64,000 bases of DNA from Pontiellaceae bacterium B12227 (GTDB lineage: Bacteria; Verrucomicrobiota; Kiritimatiellia; Kiritimatiellales; Pontiellaceae), in the NCBI GenBank assembly GCA_029432775.1, contig JAROAZ010000008.1, forward strand, positions 166,016 to 230,015, in the 5' to 3' direction. How positions within the stretch are numbered: position 1 is the stretch's first letter; each line of letters opens with the position of its first letter. Positions 63,821 through 64,000 of the stretch are shown in pieces. The notes under the pieces were generated by a model. That model was not told where the DNA came from. It was given only the letters and a program-made list of their open reading frames with translations, and did no database searches. The translations under genes and the position numbers were made by a program.

Positions 63821-64000
63821 CGTTTGACCGGCGAGCGGAACGCAAAGGCGGCTGATGCGCTGCAGTGGCGGTAATAGCCGACACCCATACCGCGCTGACA
63901 AGGGGGAATTTGTGATGGGTGGACGCGGAGCTTGCGCAGCGTACAGACAGCACAATTTCTTTCTTGGCTCAAGGCGCGGCGTACATCCCCCGTTGCGGGG

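Larger units (their letters stand above)
62204..64000. other. Repeat-rich non-coding tail
   Basis: About 1.8 kb without a supportable gene; the open frames give Arg/Pro/Ser-rich translations without ribosome sites. Words such as CAGGGAAAAACAGGGG (62265-62280) and CAGGGAAATGCAGGGG (62321-62336) repeat, with a TTCCCTGC/GCAGGGAA hairpin at 62307-62327. Five perfect dispersed palindromes (62503, 62534, 62636, 62658, 63029) and one variant (62452) lie in 600 bp. From 63127 onward there is a series of large inverted repeats, listed separately. Confidence 0.7.

Noticed and set aside
62469..63972. Minus-strand frames of 200 codons or so in the tail
   Set aside because: Arg/Pro/Ser-rich, no ribosome sites, interrupted by large inverted repeats; most likely non-coding.
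1..64000. CRISPR arrays
   Set aside because: The TTCCA palindromes are not regularly spaced and have no constant repeat longer than the arms; no cas gene is present.

Overview
The window comes from a Gram-negative, polysaccharide-degrading bacterium. Secreted sulfatases, agar/porphyran-type glycoside hydrolases without any SusC/SusD pair, a PEP-CTERM protein, CxxCH/PD40/TPR and SHD1-type proteins and many secreted proteins with short 'TNL...W...FFR' modules point to the PVC superphylum, most likely a marine Kiritimatiellota (Pontiella-like). The phylum is my inference from gene content; there is no rRNA here to test it.

Layout. 1-158: 5' end of leuA. 498-6252: a minus-strand housekeeping run trpS-scpA-scpB-pheA-hypothetical-M42-like peptidase. 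7096-7281: two tRNA-Glu genes. 7471-9784: a TPP riboswitch with terminator controlling thiS-thiG-thiH. 9884-12172: a U32 peptidase/RlhA-like gene full of repeats. 12242-12422: a 181-bp MITE-like element. 12457-16304: iron operon (lbtU-like porin, feoA, feoB, feoC-like). 16898-18715: sodium/solute symporter. 19128-19215: tRNA-Leu. 19386-21854: a fused adenylation-ACP-acyltransferase protein. 22261-23868: secreted protein.

23992-44892 is a co-oriented minus-strand agar/porphyran utilisation island. It holds two GH86 enzymes, a beta-helix protein with a CBM6-like module, an S1 sulfatase, a GH117 and a GH29. With them lie four sugar-acid enzymes (aldehyde dehydrogenase, enolase-superfamily enzyme, zinc dehydrogenase, SDR) and an XylR-type AraC regulator. 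The four enzymes match the known 3,6-anhydro-L-galactose route: oxidation, cycloisomerisation, then C5 oxidation and reduction to KDG. From 45168 to 62203 come a CxxCH/PD40/TPR protein, a PEP-CTERM protein, a modular secreted protein, a LuxR-type two-component pair, a TonB-like/SHD1 protein, a sugar porter, a second sulfatase with an SDR, and a GH16. 62204-64000 appears non-coding and is full of inverted repeats.

The most unusual signal is a 15-bp dispersed palindrome, TTCCA-N5-TGGAA. I count 30 copies with perfect arms and about a dozen close variants, inside genes in all three frames, between genes, in the arm of the TPP riboswitch, and clustered in the 3' tail. About 0.06 copies are expected by chance with equal base frequencies. 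A second repeat family (GGCGATGACAAAG...TCGCCCTCCA) occurs between genes and also in frame inside the U32 gene. The MITE-like element has two copies in opposite orientation, and at least four intergenic spacers are degenerate inverted repeats of one short word each.
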